A stretch of 35,427 nucleotides of DNA, taken from NCBI GenBank assembly GCA_020341835.1, contig CP070838.1, forward strand, positions 2,437,309-2,472,735. Reading direction: 5' to 3'. A program made the position numbers and the translations under genes. The notes under the pieces were generated by a model. It was not told the DNA's origin. It made no database searches and saw only the letters and a list, made by a program, of their open reading frames with translations. Within the stretch, counting starts at the first letter, position 1. The number at the start of each line of letters is the position of its first letter. Positions 7,838 to 16,114 of this stretch are shown here, piece after piece. This DNA comes from Thiotrichales bacterium (lineage in GTDB: Bacteria > Pseudomonadota > Gammaproteobacteria > SZUA-229).

Positions 7838-8185
7838 TTACATCGCCACTGACAACAGCAGTAGTTTTGCACTCCACAATCCACTGCTGATAAGTACGAC
7901 GATGACAAGGGTAAAGGCCACCATCCGTAGCAGCGTGTTATGCACGTAATCCAGAATGATGTCACGCATCCCGATCCATGCATGCAACAGCAGGGCGATG
8001 ACAAACAGGCCGACTGCGACGACATTGACCGGGTGAAACAACCAGTCATGCCATTGCTGGTAGCCTGTATCACCGGCCATCGCGAGCGTAACGACAATAT
8101 AGACAACGAACAGTGCCATGTAGACCGCACTGATGCGTTGTATTAACCAGGGCCTGAGGCCGTGCAGTACATAAACGCTGCTCAT
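7838..8185 (-). CDS. sdhD: Succinate dehydrogenase membrane anchor SdhD
   Basis: A 115-residue hydrophobic subunit that, with SdhC, anchors complex II and contributes to the heme b and ubiquinone sites. Three membrane helices are visible (around 17-37, 53-72 and 86-110). The HAWIGMRDIILDYV stretch between helices 2 and 3 carries the conserved His and Asp-Tyr pair. The ATG at 8185 overlaps the sdhC stop (ATGA), indicating translational coupling. Confidence 0.93.
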   Translation of the reverse strand: MSSVYVLHGLRPWLIQRISAVYMALFVVYIVVTLAMAGDTGYQQWHDWLFHPVNVVAVGLFVIALLLHAWIGMRDIILDYVHNTLLRMVAFTLVIVVLISSGLWSAKLLLLSVAM

Positions 8186-8559
8186 AGCAGGACAATCCCC
8201 ACATACGCAAGCATGATCAGCAGCTCGGCTATCAGTACGGTCCAGGCAGAAATATTGGAGCTGGCTTTTTCGACAGCAATATCAAAATCCAGTAACAGGT
8301 ATCGAATACCGGCGAGAAAATGGTGCACCAGGGACCACACCAGTATCAGTAAAGTGATCTGCATCACAGGATGCTGCATAAACCGGACACTCTGCTCAAA
8401 TGCCTGCTCCGAGGACACAGAACGATCGAGAAGATAGACACACAGGGGAATCGCCAGGAACAGCAATGCGCCGGAAACGCGATGGGCGAACGATACGATG
8501 CCAGTGGTTGGCAGGCGAATCTTGAACAGGTTCAAATAGACCGGTCTTTTATCAGTCAA
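8182..8559 (-). CDS. sdhC: Succinate dehydrogenase cytochrome b556 subunit SdhC
   Basis: A 125-residue membrane subunit. The family N-terminus TDKRPVYLNLFKIRLPTTGIVS and the quinone-site HRVSG motif are followed by three membrane helices; the heme-ligand histidine lies in LVHHFLAGIRYLLLDF. I place the start at a TTG at 8559: AAGGAT (8566-8571) stands 6 bases upstream and the resulting protein begins like other SdhC proteins. The frame extends to an ATG at 8622, but those 21 residues have no family resemblance and lie across a hairpin. It is the first gene of the sdh operon. Confidence 0.92.
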   Translation of the reverse strand: MTDKRPVYLNLFKIRLPTTGIVSFAHRVSGALLFLAIPLCVYLLDRSVSSEQAFEQSVRFMQHPVMQITLLILVWSLVHHFLAGIRYLLLDFDIAVEKASSNISAWTVLIAELLIMLAYVGIVLL

Positions 8560-8758
8560 CTTTGTATCCTTGATTGCTGTTCCAGCATACCGTCGGGTAT
8601 GGCTGGACAGTTGGACATACATTACTGCGAACGGTTCTGCGTGGCTCCAGTCTAATATGGCGGGTACATGTCAGGCAAGACAAATACCGACATAATGCCT
8701 GATGAATTAAATCCGTGCTTTGACTAAGATAGGCAAAAACCAGCAAAAGTGAATAACC
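8560..8758. promoter_or_regulatory. Divergent sdhC / ygfZ intergenic region
   Basis: These 199 bases must hold the promoters of both sdhCDAB-sdhE (- strand) and ygfZ (+ strand). I see no strong consensus sigma-70 promoter in either direction. The clear features are the sdhC Shine-Dalgarno at 8566-8571 and a hairpin at 8581-8607. Confidence 0.5.
8581..8607 (-). other. Stable hairpin in the sdhC leader
   Basis: TCCAGC (8581-8586) plus ATACC (8587-8591) pair with GGTAT (8596-8600) plus GCTGGA (8602-8607), with loop GTCG and one bulged G at 8601. The 11-bp stem ends 9 bases upstream of the sdhC Shine-Dalgarno. It could modulate ribosome access or mRNA decay; no function is demonstrated. Confidence 0.5.
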
Positions 8759-9826
8759 ATGAAACACGAGTGGAAAGAATTCCTGAAAAACAGCGGGGCT
8801 GAATTCGAAGAAGACTGCGTATGCACCTTCGGCAATCCCGAGAGAGAACGCCGTATTGCTCATACCGGCGACCTGTTCTGCGACCTGTCACATTTCGGCA
8901 TCATATCCGCCTACGGCGAGGACGCCGCCGAGTTCCTGCAGGCGCAATTCACCAATGACATTAACCAGGTCGATGAATCACACAGCCAGCTCAGCGCGCT
9001 GTGTTCCCCCAAGGGCAGGATGTTGTGTAACTTCCGTATATTCAGACGCGAACAAACCTACTACCTGGTACTGCCCTACGAGCTGCTGGAAGCAGCCCTG
9101 AGCCGGCTGCGCATGTTCGTGCTGCGCTCCAGGGTTACGCTCGAGGATGCCAGCGATGCGCTGATGGGAATTGGCGCGAGCGGCACCAAAATGATCGATC
9201 ATCTGGGTGATATCGCCGGAAATTTGCCCGAGAAGGTTGACGAATCGATCGAGTCACAGGGATACACCATCATCCGCGTCGCCGGCGTAAACCCGCGCTT
9301 CGAAATTTATGGCCTGCTGGAACCGATGAAAAAGCTCTGGCAGGCACTGGATGTTCACGCCACACCGGTCGGCGCGAACGTATGGGAATTGCTGAACATA
9401 CAGGCCGGGATCCCGGTCATTACCGCAGGATCGATCGATGCCTATGTCCCGCAAATGGCCAACATGCACCTGATCAATGGTGTCAGCTTCAGCAAGGGAT
9501 GCTATCCGGGCCAGGAAATCGTCGCGCGCATGCATTACCTGGGCAAGCTCAAACGACGCATGTACCACATCGGTTTCAGCGCTAAGGACAAGCCCGCCGC
9601 GGGCACGGCGCTGGTCACCGAAAGCTCTACAGAAAGCCAGGACATCGGCACCATACTCAGTGCGCAGCAGAATCCTGACGGCGACTATGATGCGCTCGCG
9701 GTAATCCAGACCAGTGATGCCGAGAACAGCGCACTGAAGCTGGGTGATGCCGAGGGGCCGGATGTGAGGGTGCTGGATTTGCCCTACGGGTTTGATAATG
9801 AAGAATTAAAAATGAAAAATGAATAA
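8759..9826 (+). CDS. ygfZ: YgfZ, folate-dependent Fe-S protein maturation factor
   Basis: A 355-residue member of the YgfZ/CAF17 (GcvT-like) family, which supports assembly or repair of certain Fe-S enzymes in a folate-dependent way. The signature KGCYPGQEIVAR, containing the conserved Cys of KGCYxGQE, is near residue 245. Other family sequences include LSHFGIISAYGEDAAEFLQAQFTND near the N-terminus. ATG at 8759 is the only good start; its Shine-Dalgarno is weak. The last ten residues (DNEELKMKNE) are encoded by an AT-rich repeat shared with the lysS 3' end. It is divergent from the sdh operon, which fits a role in SdhB or related enzyme maturation. Confidence 0.93.
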   Translation: MKHEWKEFLKNSGAEFEEDCVCTFGNPERERRIAHTGDLFCDLSHFGIISAYGEDAAEFLQAQFTNDINQVDESHSQLSALCSPKGRMLCNFRIFRREQTYYLVLPYELLEAALSRLRMFVLRSRVTLEDASDALMGIGASGTKMIDHLGDIAGNLPEKVDESIESQGYTIIRVAGVNPRFEIYGLLEPMKKLWQALDVHATPVGANVWELLNIQAGIPVITAGSIDAYVPQMANMHLINGVSFSKGCYPGQEIVARMHYLGKLKRRMYHIGFSAKDKPAAGTALVTESSTESQDIGTILSAQQNPDGDYDALAVIQTSDAENSALKLGDAEGPDVRVLDLPYGFDNEELKMKNE

Positions 9827-9994
9827 TGAAAAAGCGATGCGCTCAGTCCGAATTTTACTATTAACTGACACGGGTGAACGGCCTTCCGGCATGTTTCGCG
9901 GCTAAAGCCGCTGCTACAGCCTTGCTCACAGGGGCCAGTCTATTAGCTATCTTTCATTTTTCACTTTTCATTTTTCATTATTATTTATTCATTC
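9797..9994. repeat. AT-rich inverted-repeat element spanning the ygfZ and lysS 3' ends
   Basis: Left arm 9797-9833 (repeating AATGAAAAATGAATAATG pattern) and right arm 9951-9994 (TTTTCATTTTTCATTATT pattern) are imperfect inverted copies about 120 bases apart. They overlap the last codons of ygfZ and of lysS, which converge here. Between them is a REP-like palindrome at 9898-9911. The layout resembles a small non-coding insertion element, but no target duplication could be proven. Confidence 0.5.
9897..9919. repeat. REP-like palindrome (GCGGCTaaAGCCGC)
   Basis: GCGGCT (9898-9903), AA, AGCCGC (9906-9911), followed by TGCTACAG. The - strand reading, CTGTAGCAGCGGCTTTAGCCGCG, is close to the REP sequences of Pseudomonas and relatives (GTAGGAGCGGCTTTAGCCGCGA type). 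It sits in the convergent ygfZ/lysS gap, a typical REP location. Confidence 0.6.
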
Positions 9995-11508
9995 CCTTCC
10001 GCTTCCTGGCGCATATGCGGGAACAGGATCACGTCACGGATTGAAGGCTGGTCGGTCAACAGCATGACCAGGCGATCGATGCCGATGCCCTCTCCGGCGG
10101 TTGGCGGCATGCCGTGTTCGAGCGCTCGAACATAGTCGGCGTCGTAATGCATGGCTTCATCATCACCCGCCTCTTTCTCCAGTACCTGTTTCCTGAAGCG
10201 CTCCGCCTGGTCCTCGGGGTCATTCAACTCGGAGAAACCGTTGGCAATTTCGCGACCACCGACAAAGAGTTCGAAGCGGTCCGTTACAAAAGGATTGTCG
10301 TCATTGCATCTCGCCAGGGGTGAAACTTCCTTTGGATACTCGGTGATGAAGCTCGGATCCTTGAGCTCATGCTCGACGGTCTTTTCGAATATCTCCAGCT
10401 GTATCTTGCCGAGCCCGTAGCCATCCTTCATCGGGATCCCGAGTTTTTCAGCATACTGTCGAGCAGCATCGATATCGGATAGCGCGTCGGCGCCTAGTTC
10501 TTGGTTATATTGAAGTATCGAATCAAACACGGTCATGCGCTTGAACGGTCTGGAGAAGTCGTGCTCTTCACCCTGGTATTTCACCGTGGTATTGCCCAGC
10601 ACTTCACTGGCCAGTTTGCGCAGCAGGTCTTCCGTCAGGTCCATCAGATCATGATAGTCGGCGTAAGCCTGGTAAAACTCGAGCATGGTGAACTCGGGAT
10701 TATGCCGTGTAGACACCCCCTCGTTACGAAAACTGCGGTTGATTTCAAACACCCTCTCAAAACCGCCGACAACCAGTCGCTTCAGATAAAGCTCCGGTGC
10801 GATACGTAAATACATCGCAAGATCGAGCGCGTTATGATAGGTCTCGAAGGGCCGCGCCGTCGCGCCACCTGGAATAACCTGCATCATCGGTGTTTCGACT
10901 TCCATAAAATCATGCCTGTCGAAATACTCGCGGATAAAAGCCATGATCCTGGCGCGCAGCCGGAAGGTCTCCTTGACCTCCCAGTTCATGATCAGGTCAA
11001 CATAACGCTGACGATAGCGAAGCTCGGTATCGGTCAGGCCGTGGAATTTTTCGGGCAAGGGGCGTAATGCCTTGGTCAACAGCCGGATCTGGTCGACCTT
11101 GATCGACAGCTCGCCGGTCTTGGTCCTGAACATGACACCTTCGGCGCCAATCAGATCGCCGATGTCCCATTTCTTGAATCCTTCGTTATAAACGCCCTCG
11201 GGCAAGTTATCGCGCTGCAGAAACAGCTGTATCTGCCCGGACATATCCTGCAACTTGGCAAAACTGGCTTTGCCCATGACGCGTTTCGCCATCATGCGCC
11301 CGGCCACAGAAACCCGCGCCTGCATGCTCTCGAGTTCTTCTGCGCTTTTATCTGCATACAGCTCATGCAATCCCGCGGCCAGGGAGTCGCGCCTGAAATC
11401 ATTCGGATATGCTGTCCCGTTCTGGCGCAAAACCGCGAGTTTTTCACGCCGCTGCGCAATCAGTTTGTTTTCGTCTTCTAGAGTTAGTGTTTTGCTTTCT
11501 TCACTCAT
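9985..11508 (-). CDS. lysS: Lysyl-tRNA synthetase, class II
   Basis: A 507-residue class II synthetase that charges tRNA-Lys. It has the N-terminal OB-fold anticodon-binding domain ([23 protein letters not shown] at about 68-90). The catalytic domain has motif 2 ([23 protein letters not shown] near 262-284) and motif 3 ([22 protein letters not shown] near 474-495). Length matches the family (about 505). ATG at 11508 gives the usual charged N-terminus ([17 protein letters not shown]). It lies 67 bases downstream of prfB, the same prfB-lysS order as in enterobacteria. Its last codons fall in the AT-rich repeat at 9951-9994. Confidence 0.97.
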   Translation of the reverse strand: MSEESKTLTLEDENKLIAQRREKLAVLRQNGTAYPNDFRRDSLAAGLHELYADKSAEELESMQARVSVAGRMMAKRVMGKASFAKLQDMSGQIQLFLQRDNLPEGVYNEGFKKWDIGDLIGAEGVMFRTKTGELSIKVDQIRLLTKALRPLPEKFHGLTDTELRYRQRYVDLIMNWEVKETFRLRARIMAFIREYFDRHDFMEVETPMMQVIPGGATARPFETYHNALDLAMYLRIAPELYLKRLVVGGFERVFEINRSFRNEGVSTRHNPEFTMLEFYQAYADYHDLMDLTEDLLRKLASEVLGNTTVKYQGEEHDFSRPFKRMTVFDSILQYNQELGADALSDIDAARQYAEKLGIPMKDGYGLGKIQLEIFEKTVEHELKDPSFITEYPKEVSPLARCNDDNPFVTDRFELFVGGREIANGFSELNDPEDQAERFRKQVLEKEAGDDEAMHYDADYVRALEHGMPPTAGEGIGIDRLVMLLTDQPSIRDVILFPHMRQEAEGNE

Positions 11509-11575
11509 AATTCATCGCATTCATATTTTTTCAACGAGGATTTCTGGCCAGGACCGGGTTGAACAAAAAGGCCAC

Positions 11576-12671
11576 CTAGAGGCCGCTTTTCAGGCTGGCT
11601 TCGATAAACATATCTATGCCGCCATCGAGTACCGCCTGGGTATTGCCGGTTTCGACACTGGTCCTGAGATCCTTGATACGTGACTGGTCGAGCACGTAGG
11701 AACGGATCTGACTACCCCAGCCAATATCGGATTTGGTGTCTTCAATGGCCTGCTGGTCAGCGTTTCGCTTCAGCACTTCCAGCTCATACAGCTTGGCCTT
11801 TAGCTGCTTCATTGCGGTTGCCTTGTTTTTATGCTGGGAACGATCATTCTGGCACTGCACGACCACACTGGTCGGCATGTGGGTAATGCGTACCGCGGAT
11901 TCGGTGCGGTTGACGTGCTGCCCGCCCGCACCGCTGGCACGATAGACATCAATACGTAAATCCGCCGGATTGATATCGATTTCGATATCGTCTTCAACTT
12001 CCGGTGAGACGAACACGGCCGCGAATGATGTATGGCGCCGGTTGCCCGAATCGAACGGCGATTTTCGCACCAGACGGTGCACGCCGGTTTCGGTACGCAG
12101 GCGCCCGAACACGTAATCACCGGCAATACGGACGGTCGCGCTCTTGATACCGGCGACATCGCCAGCCGACGCCTCGATCAGCTCGGTATCGAAACCGTGT
12201 GCTTCGCCCCAGCGCAAATACATTCTCAGCAGCATCTCTGCCCAGTCCTGGGCCTCGGTGCCGCCGGAACCCGCCTGTATATCCAGGAACGCATTGCATG
12301 CATCCATTTCACCGGAAAACATGCGTCTGAATTCGAGTGCCTCGACTTTTTCCTGAAGCTCTGTCAGGTCCTGCTGTACCGCCTCAACACTGTCTTCGTC
12401 GCTCTCCTCGACCGCCATGTCAAGCAGTTCGCTGGCGTCGTTCAGACCGGTTTCCAGCTGCTCCAGTACGAGTACGATTTTTTCCAGCCGCGCCCTGTCC
12501 TGCCCCAGCTTCTGTGCCGTCTCGGGATCATTCCAGACATCCGGTTGTTCCAGTTCGCGAATGACTTCTTCGAGCTCTTCTTTTCGTGTAGCGAAGTCAA
12601 AGATACCCCCTTAGCGACTCGGAACGCTCGCGCAGGTCATTGATTTGACTGGTGATTATATTGACTTCCAT
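11576..12671 (-). CDS. prfB: Peptide chain release factor RF2, with programmed +1 frameshift
   Basis: The product is about 364 residues after frameshifting, and E. coli RF2 is 365. Translation starts at ATG 12671 ([20 protein letters not shown]) and meets an in-frame UGA at codon 25 (12597-12599). It resumes one base later at GAC (12598-12596) and continues to the TAG at 11576. RF2 releases peptides at UGA and UAA. The SPF codon-recognition tripeptide ([15 protein letters not shown]) and the catalytic GGQ ([19 protein letters not shown]) are present. The position four residues before GGQ is Ala, the usual form, rather than the Thr of E. coli K-12. The frameshift makes this gene autoregulated by RF2 level. 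It is upstream of lysS and 77 bases after tsaB. Confidence 0.97.
12596..12612 (-). promoter_or_regulatory. prfB: prfB programmed +1 frameshift site
   Basis: The mRNA reads AGGGGGTATCTTTGAC: an internal Shine-Dalgarno-like AGGGGG, then TAT, the slippery CTT, and the in-frame TGA followed by C. This is the canonical RF2 autoregulatory site. When RF2 is scarce the ribosome slips from CUU to UUU and decodes GAC. Confidence 0.97.
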
Positions 12672-12748
12672 AGATCCGGCTTACAACTGTTGAGAAGGCG
12701 CAAATCATACCGCAAGACGAACTATATTTCATTGATTCTGCAAGGAAT

Positions 12749-13435
12749 TCAGGCGGCAGACTTTTTCGCGACATTATCACGCAGATAAACCGGCACCGCC
12801 TGCGCCGCTGCCACGGTACGGCCCGCCTGATAGTCAACCACGGCCAGCCTGGCGATCGAATCGGCTGATGGCAGGCAGTCACCGAGTTGCGCTGTCAGGC
12901 GTTCAGCGCCAACCGCAGCCGTCAATACATCGCCATAGGCTGACCAGCCGGTGCCGGCACCGGTCCAGCCCCTGTCTTCGCTGACCGGGACCTGCTCCGG
13001 CGCGGTCACGTGCTCCTTTCCATCGAGCTGCATACAGCCATTCTCTGACAGCCGGTACGCACCCCAGTAGACTTCATTCATGCGTGCATCGATAGCAGAC
13101 AGTACCTGTGCTGCACCGGACTGCAGGTGTGCTGTCTGCGCGATCGCCGCCAGGGTGGACACGGGCACCACCGGCAGGTTCCAGGCAAAAGCGATACCCT
13201 GGGTAACACCGGCCGCAATCCGCACACCCATGAATGAACCCGGCCCACGACCGAATGCGAGCGCATCCAGCTCGGCCAGCCTGATGCTGGCATCGGTCAG
13301 CAACTGCTCGATCATCGGCAGGATGATATGACTGTGTTCTCTGGGTGCCACGCGGTAGTGCTGACTGACCTCGCCATCAAGGTACAAAGCGGCAGAACAG
13401 GCTTCCGTTGCGGTATCGATTGCCAGTATTTTCAT
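12749..13435 (-). CDS. tsaB: TsaB, tRNA threonylcarbamoyladenosine (t6A37) synthesis subunit
   Basis: A 228-residue ASKHA-fold protein that works with TsaC, TsaD and TsaE to make t6A37 in ANN-decoding tRNAs. The N-terminus MKILAIDTATEACSAAL is the family signature; GRGPGSFMGVRIAAGVTQGIAF near residues 62-84 is the conserved GPGSFTGxRI-like segment. Length matches E. coli TsaB (231). It overlaps the end of yoaA by 4 bases (ATGA), a pairing also seen in E. coli where yeaZ and yoaA are neighbours. Confidence 0.95.
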   Translation of the reverse strand: MKILAIDTATEACSAALYLDGEVSQHYRVAPREHSHIILPMIEQLLTDASIRLAELDALAFGRGPGSFMGVRIAAGVTQGIAFAWNLPVVPVSTLAAIAQTAHLQSGAAQVLSAIDARMNEVYWGAYRLSENGCMQLDGKEHVTAPEQVPVSEDRGWTGAGTGWSAYGDVLTAAVGAERLTAQLGDCLPSADSIARLAVVDYQAGRTVAAAQAVPVYLRDNVAKKSAA

Positions 13436-15393
13436 GCGACAGCCACTTGCACCTGTCCGGAAAAGAATTTTTCGACATCCTTGAACTCTGCTGTCACCGG
13501 CATCGCGGGCAGGCTGTTGAGGAATATCCTGCCGTAGCTTTTGCGGGTAATTCTGGGATCACCGATCACGACAACCCCGCGATCACTGACATCACGGATC
13601 AGGCGGCCAACACCCTGCTTCAGCGCGATCACCGCGCGCGGCAGCTGGTAGTCCATGAACGGCTGACCACCGCTGTCGCGTATCGCATCTATCCTGGCCT
13701 GCATCACCGGGTCACCCGGTGATGCAAAAGGCAGTTTGTCGATGATCACGCACGACAGCGCTTCACCGCGCACATCGACGCCCTCCCAGAAACTGGAGGT
13801 TCCCAGCAGAACCGCATTACCCGCTTCCCTGAAGCGTTCCAGCAACTGGTGTTTGGGATACTCACCCTGCATCAGAATCGGAAAATCCAGCGTACCCTGC
13901 AGCAGTTTCTCGGCAGCATGCATGGCACGGTAACTGGTGAACAGCAGAAAGGCGCGACCCTGGCTGGCGGCGATGACCGGCCTGACCTTATCGATCAGGG
14001 TTTCGTTGAAGGAAAAATCCGATGGCTCAGGCATGTCTTCGGGAAGGTATAGCAGGCTCTGCTTCTGGTAATCGAACGGGCTTTGCCAGGTACCATTATC
14101 GTAGTCACGAATTCCCAGCCCGTTAGCGAAGTGCGAGAAGTCCTTGTTCACCTGCAGGGTCGCAGAGGTAAAAATCCACGATGCCGCAAAATCATCAGTA
14201 TGCTGCCGGAACAGGCTGGATACATCGACCGGGGTTGCATGCAGCATGAAGCTGCGCGACCAGCTCTCAAACCAGAGCACCGACTGCGTACCCTCACAGT
14301 CACCGTCATCGCTCTGCGGGGCGTCTTCGCCAAACTGGGCCAGGCTCTGTAACAGCAGCATGCAACGCTGATGGCACTGATCAAGCCCCCGGCTCCTTTC
14401 CGCGGCGACACCGAGCATCTCGGACAGGTCACGCAAGCATGCCATCAGGGCTTCGAGTGACTGTTTGACAGCCGGTTTGTGCCGTATCTGGGCCCAGGCC
14501 TGGCGTTGGCCGGCCTCGCCCAGTGACAGCCTGAAGTCACGGGCCGAGTTCTCCAGTGATTCTGCATATTCTCTCATCTCGGCCATATCCGGTGCGTCAT
14601 TGACCTGTTCTGCAATCGCGTCCTTCGCCAGACCGATCAGCTGACGGCTACTGACGGAGCGGCCGAAAAACCTGGACGCCACTTCATGTAGCTGATGGGC
14701 TTCGTCAACGATAAATACTTCGGCACCCGGCAGCAGGTCAGCGAAACCGTCCTGCTTCAGGGTCATATCCGCCAGCAGCAGGTGATGATTGATCACCAGC
14801 AGATCCGCATCCAGCGCCTGCTTTCTCGCCTTGACGATATGGCAGTCATTCCAGTGATCGCACTCACCGCCCAGACAGTTCTCCGTCGTCGATGTCACCA
14901 TGGGCCAGATCATCGAGTCTTCAGGAACACTGTCGAGTTCTGAGATATCACCAGTCGATGTGATACCCGACCACTCCCTGACCAGCTGCAGATCATGCTG
15001 CGTGGTTTTGTTGAGGTATCCCAGATGCGGCGCAATATCGAGCCGGTGTACGCACAGATAGTTTGCACGGCCCTTCAACAGGGCGGTTTTCACCGGCGAA
15101 GCCAGCGCTTTCAGCACCAGCGGAAGATCAGACTGGAACAACTGGTCCTGAAGGTGGCGGGTCCCGGTCGAGATAATCACCTTCTTGCCCGAGCGTATCG
15201 CGGGTACCAGGTAGGCAAAGGTTTTGCCAATACCGGTGCCTGCCTCGGCGGTCAGTACGCGCGCCTGATGGATAGCCGCATCGATGGCATCACTCAGGTC
15301 CTGCTGGCTGGCGCGAACCTGGTAACCCTCAATAATTTCCCTGAAGGGCCCGTCAACTCCCAGAATTTCAGACGGCCTGTCGCTAGCCCGCAT
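13432..15393 (-). CDS. yoaA: YoaA, DinG-family ATP-dependent DNA helicase with Fe-S cluster
   Basis: A 653-residue XPD/DinG-like superfamily 2 helicase. Walker A AEAGTGIGKT lies near residues 49-58 and the DEAH box IVDEAHQLHEVA near 230. The four cluster cysteines are in NYLC (about 113) and ENCLGGECDHWNDC (about 172-184). C-terminal helicase motifs include SSFWEGVDVRGEALSCVIIDKLPF and ALKQGVGRLIRD. In E. coli YoaA acts in DNA damage tolerance together with HolC. ATG at 15393 is required because no other start precedes Walker A suitably. That ATG, its Shine-Dalgarno GGTGAG and the first three codons lie in the left arm of a 22-bp inverted repeat, so the present N-terminus was shaped by the element. 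Confidence 0.94.
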   Translation of the reverse strand: MRASDRPSEILGVDGPFREIIEGYQVRASQQDLSDAIDAAIHQARVLTAEAGTGIGKTFAYLVPAIRSGKKVIISTGTRHLQDQLFQSDLPLVLKALASPVKTALLKGRANYLCVHRLDIAPHLGYLNKTTQHDLQLVREWSGITSTGDISELDSVPEDSMIWPMVTSTTENCLGGECDHWNDCHIVKARKQALDADLLVINHHLLLADMTLKQDGFADLLPGAEVFIVDEAHQLHEVASRFFGRSVSSRQLIGLAKDAIAEQVNDAPDMAEMREYAESLENSARDFRLSLGEAGQRQAWAQIRHKPAVKQSLEALMACLRDLSEMLGVAAERSRGLDQCHQRCMLLLQSLAQFGEDAPQSDDGDCEGTQSVLWFESWSRSFMLHATPVDVSSLFRQHTDDFAASWIFTSATLQVNKDFSHFANGLGIRDYDNGTWQSPFDYQKQSLLYLPEDMPEPSDFSFNETLIDKVRPVIAASQGRAFLLFTSYRAMHAAEKLLQGTLDFPILMQGEYPKHQLLERFREAGNAVLLGTSSFWEGVDVRGEALSCVIIDKLPFASPGDPVMQARIDAIRDSGGQPFMDYQLPRAVIALKQGVGRLIRDVSDRGVVVIGDPRITRKSYGRIFLNSLPAMPVTAEFKDVEKFFSGQVQVAVA

Positions 15394-15630
15394 TTCTCAC
15401 CAGGATCACGGGAGCAGGCGCAGGATTCGTGTTCGAAAGCGCCGCTCTGGAGCGAAAAGCGTAGCCGCTGCTACGGTTTGAGTGAAGAGCAAGCTTACGG
15501 ACACGAAGACCAGCCTGAACCGTGATAGGCATGCTTGAATTACATACTGTATTTTTTGTCATGCGGACTGTCCCCAAAGAGTCAATGCCTTATCAGCATT
15601 CGACGCCGCCTGGTGAGAAATGCGGGCTAG
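15383..15630. repeat. 248-bp element with 22-bp perfect terminal inverted repeats (MITE-like)
   Basis: Bases 15383-15404 are the exact reverse complement of 15609-15630 (22 of 22; outer end CTAGCCCGCATTTC). Inside, ATCACGG (15405-15411) pairs with CCGTGAT (15520-15526), CGTAGC (15460-15465) with GCTACG (15470-15475), and 15427-15435 with 15498-15506 with one mismatch. The whole can fold into a long stem. It encodes no protein. It separates the TPR lipoprotein stop (15638) from the yoaA start (15393), which lies within the left arm. No transposase is nearby, so it would be a non-autonomous element. Confidence 0.7.
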
Positions 15631-15637
15631 ACATTTC

Positions 15638-16114
15638 TCAAAGGCTCTGCAGGATGGAGATGGCCTTGTTGGCATTCTGCACACCCTCGATGTCATCGAG
15701 CATGTCACTGGCCTCGCGAATGAACTGCCAGTTAAGCAGCTTCAGCTCGACCGAATTGCCGGCATGGCTGTTACTGCGTTTGGCCATTTGAATGGCGCGC
15801 TGCGGGTCCTGCCTGAACAGCGCGATTTGTGAAAGGCGGCTCCAGGCGGGTGCATAGTCGGGTGAAATACGCAGCGCGCGCTCGAGTTTTTCTGATGCGA
15901 CATCGTAGTTGCTCATCGCGATCTGGCTGTCAGCCTGGTTAATCAGATCATCGACCGCGGGTAAAGCATCACCCGAAGCCTGCTGCCAGGTATCCGTGGC
16001 CATCGCCAGCGACGGTACTTCCGCGGTTTCAGGTTTCTGATAACTCGCAGGTGCACAGGATAACTGTGCCAGAATGATGACGGCAACAGCCGTCAGAAAA
16101 ATCTGTCGGATCAT
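15638..16114 (-). CDS. TPR lipoprotein coupled to PBP1B (possible LpoP-like activator)
   Basis: A 158-residue protein. It has a signal peptide ending AQLSC (residues 16-20), a degenerate lipobox, then an unstructured Pro/Glu-rich linker and two to three TPR-like helices (DLINQADSQIAMSNYDVASEKLERALRISPDYAPAWSRLSQIALF...). The ATG overlaps the mrcB stop (TAATG), so translation is coupled to PBP1B. In Pseudomonas, PBP1b is activated by the TPR lipoprotein LpoP. A short TPR lipoprotein tied to mrcB is therefore a good candidate for the same job, reaching from the outer membrane to the synthase. This is inference; sequence identity with LpoP was not tested. The gene ends 8 bases before the inverted-repeat element. 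Confidence 0.7.
   Translation of the reverse strand: MIRQIFLTAVAVIILAQLSCAPASYQKPETAEVPSLAMATDTWQQASGDALPAVDDLINQADSQIAMSNYDVASEKLERALRISPDYAPAWSRLSQIALFRQDPQRAIQMAKRSNSHAGNSVELKLLNWQFIREASDMLDDIEGVQNANKAISILQSL

Noticed and set aside
8560-8622. Longer SdhC starting at ATG 8622
   Set aside because: The added 21 residues do not resemble SdhC, and the TTG at 8559 has a well-placed Shine-Dalgarno.
12415-12671. prfB looks split into two frames, suggesting a frameshifted pseudogene
   Set aside because: The break coincides with the exact RF2 programmed frameshift signal, and both halves match RF2 in length and sequence.
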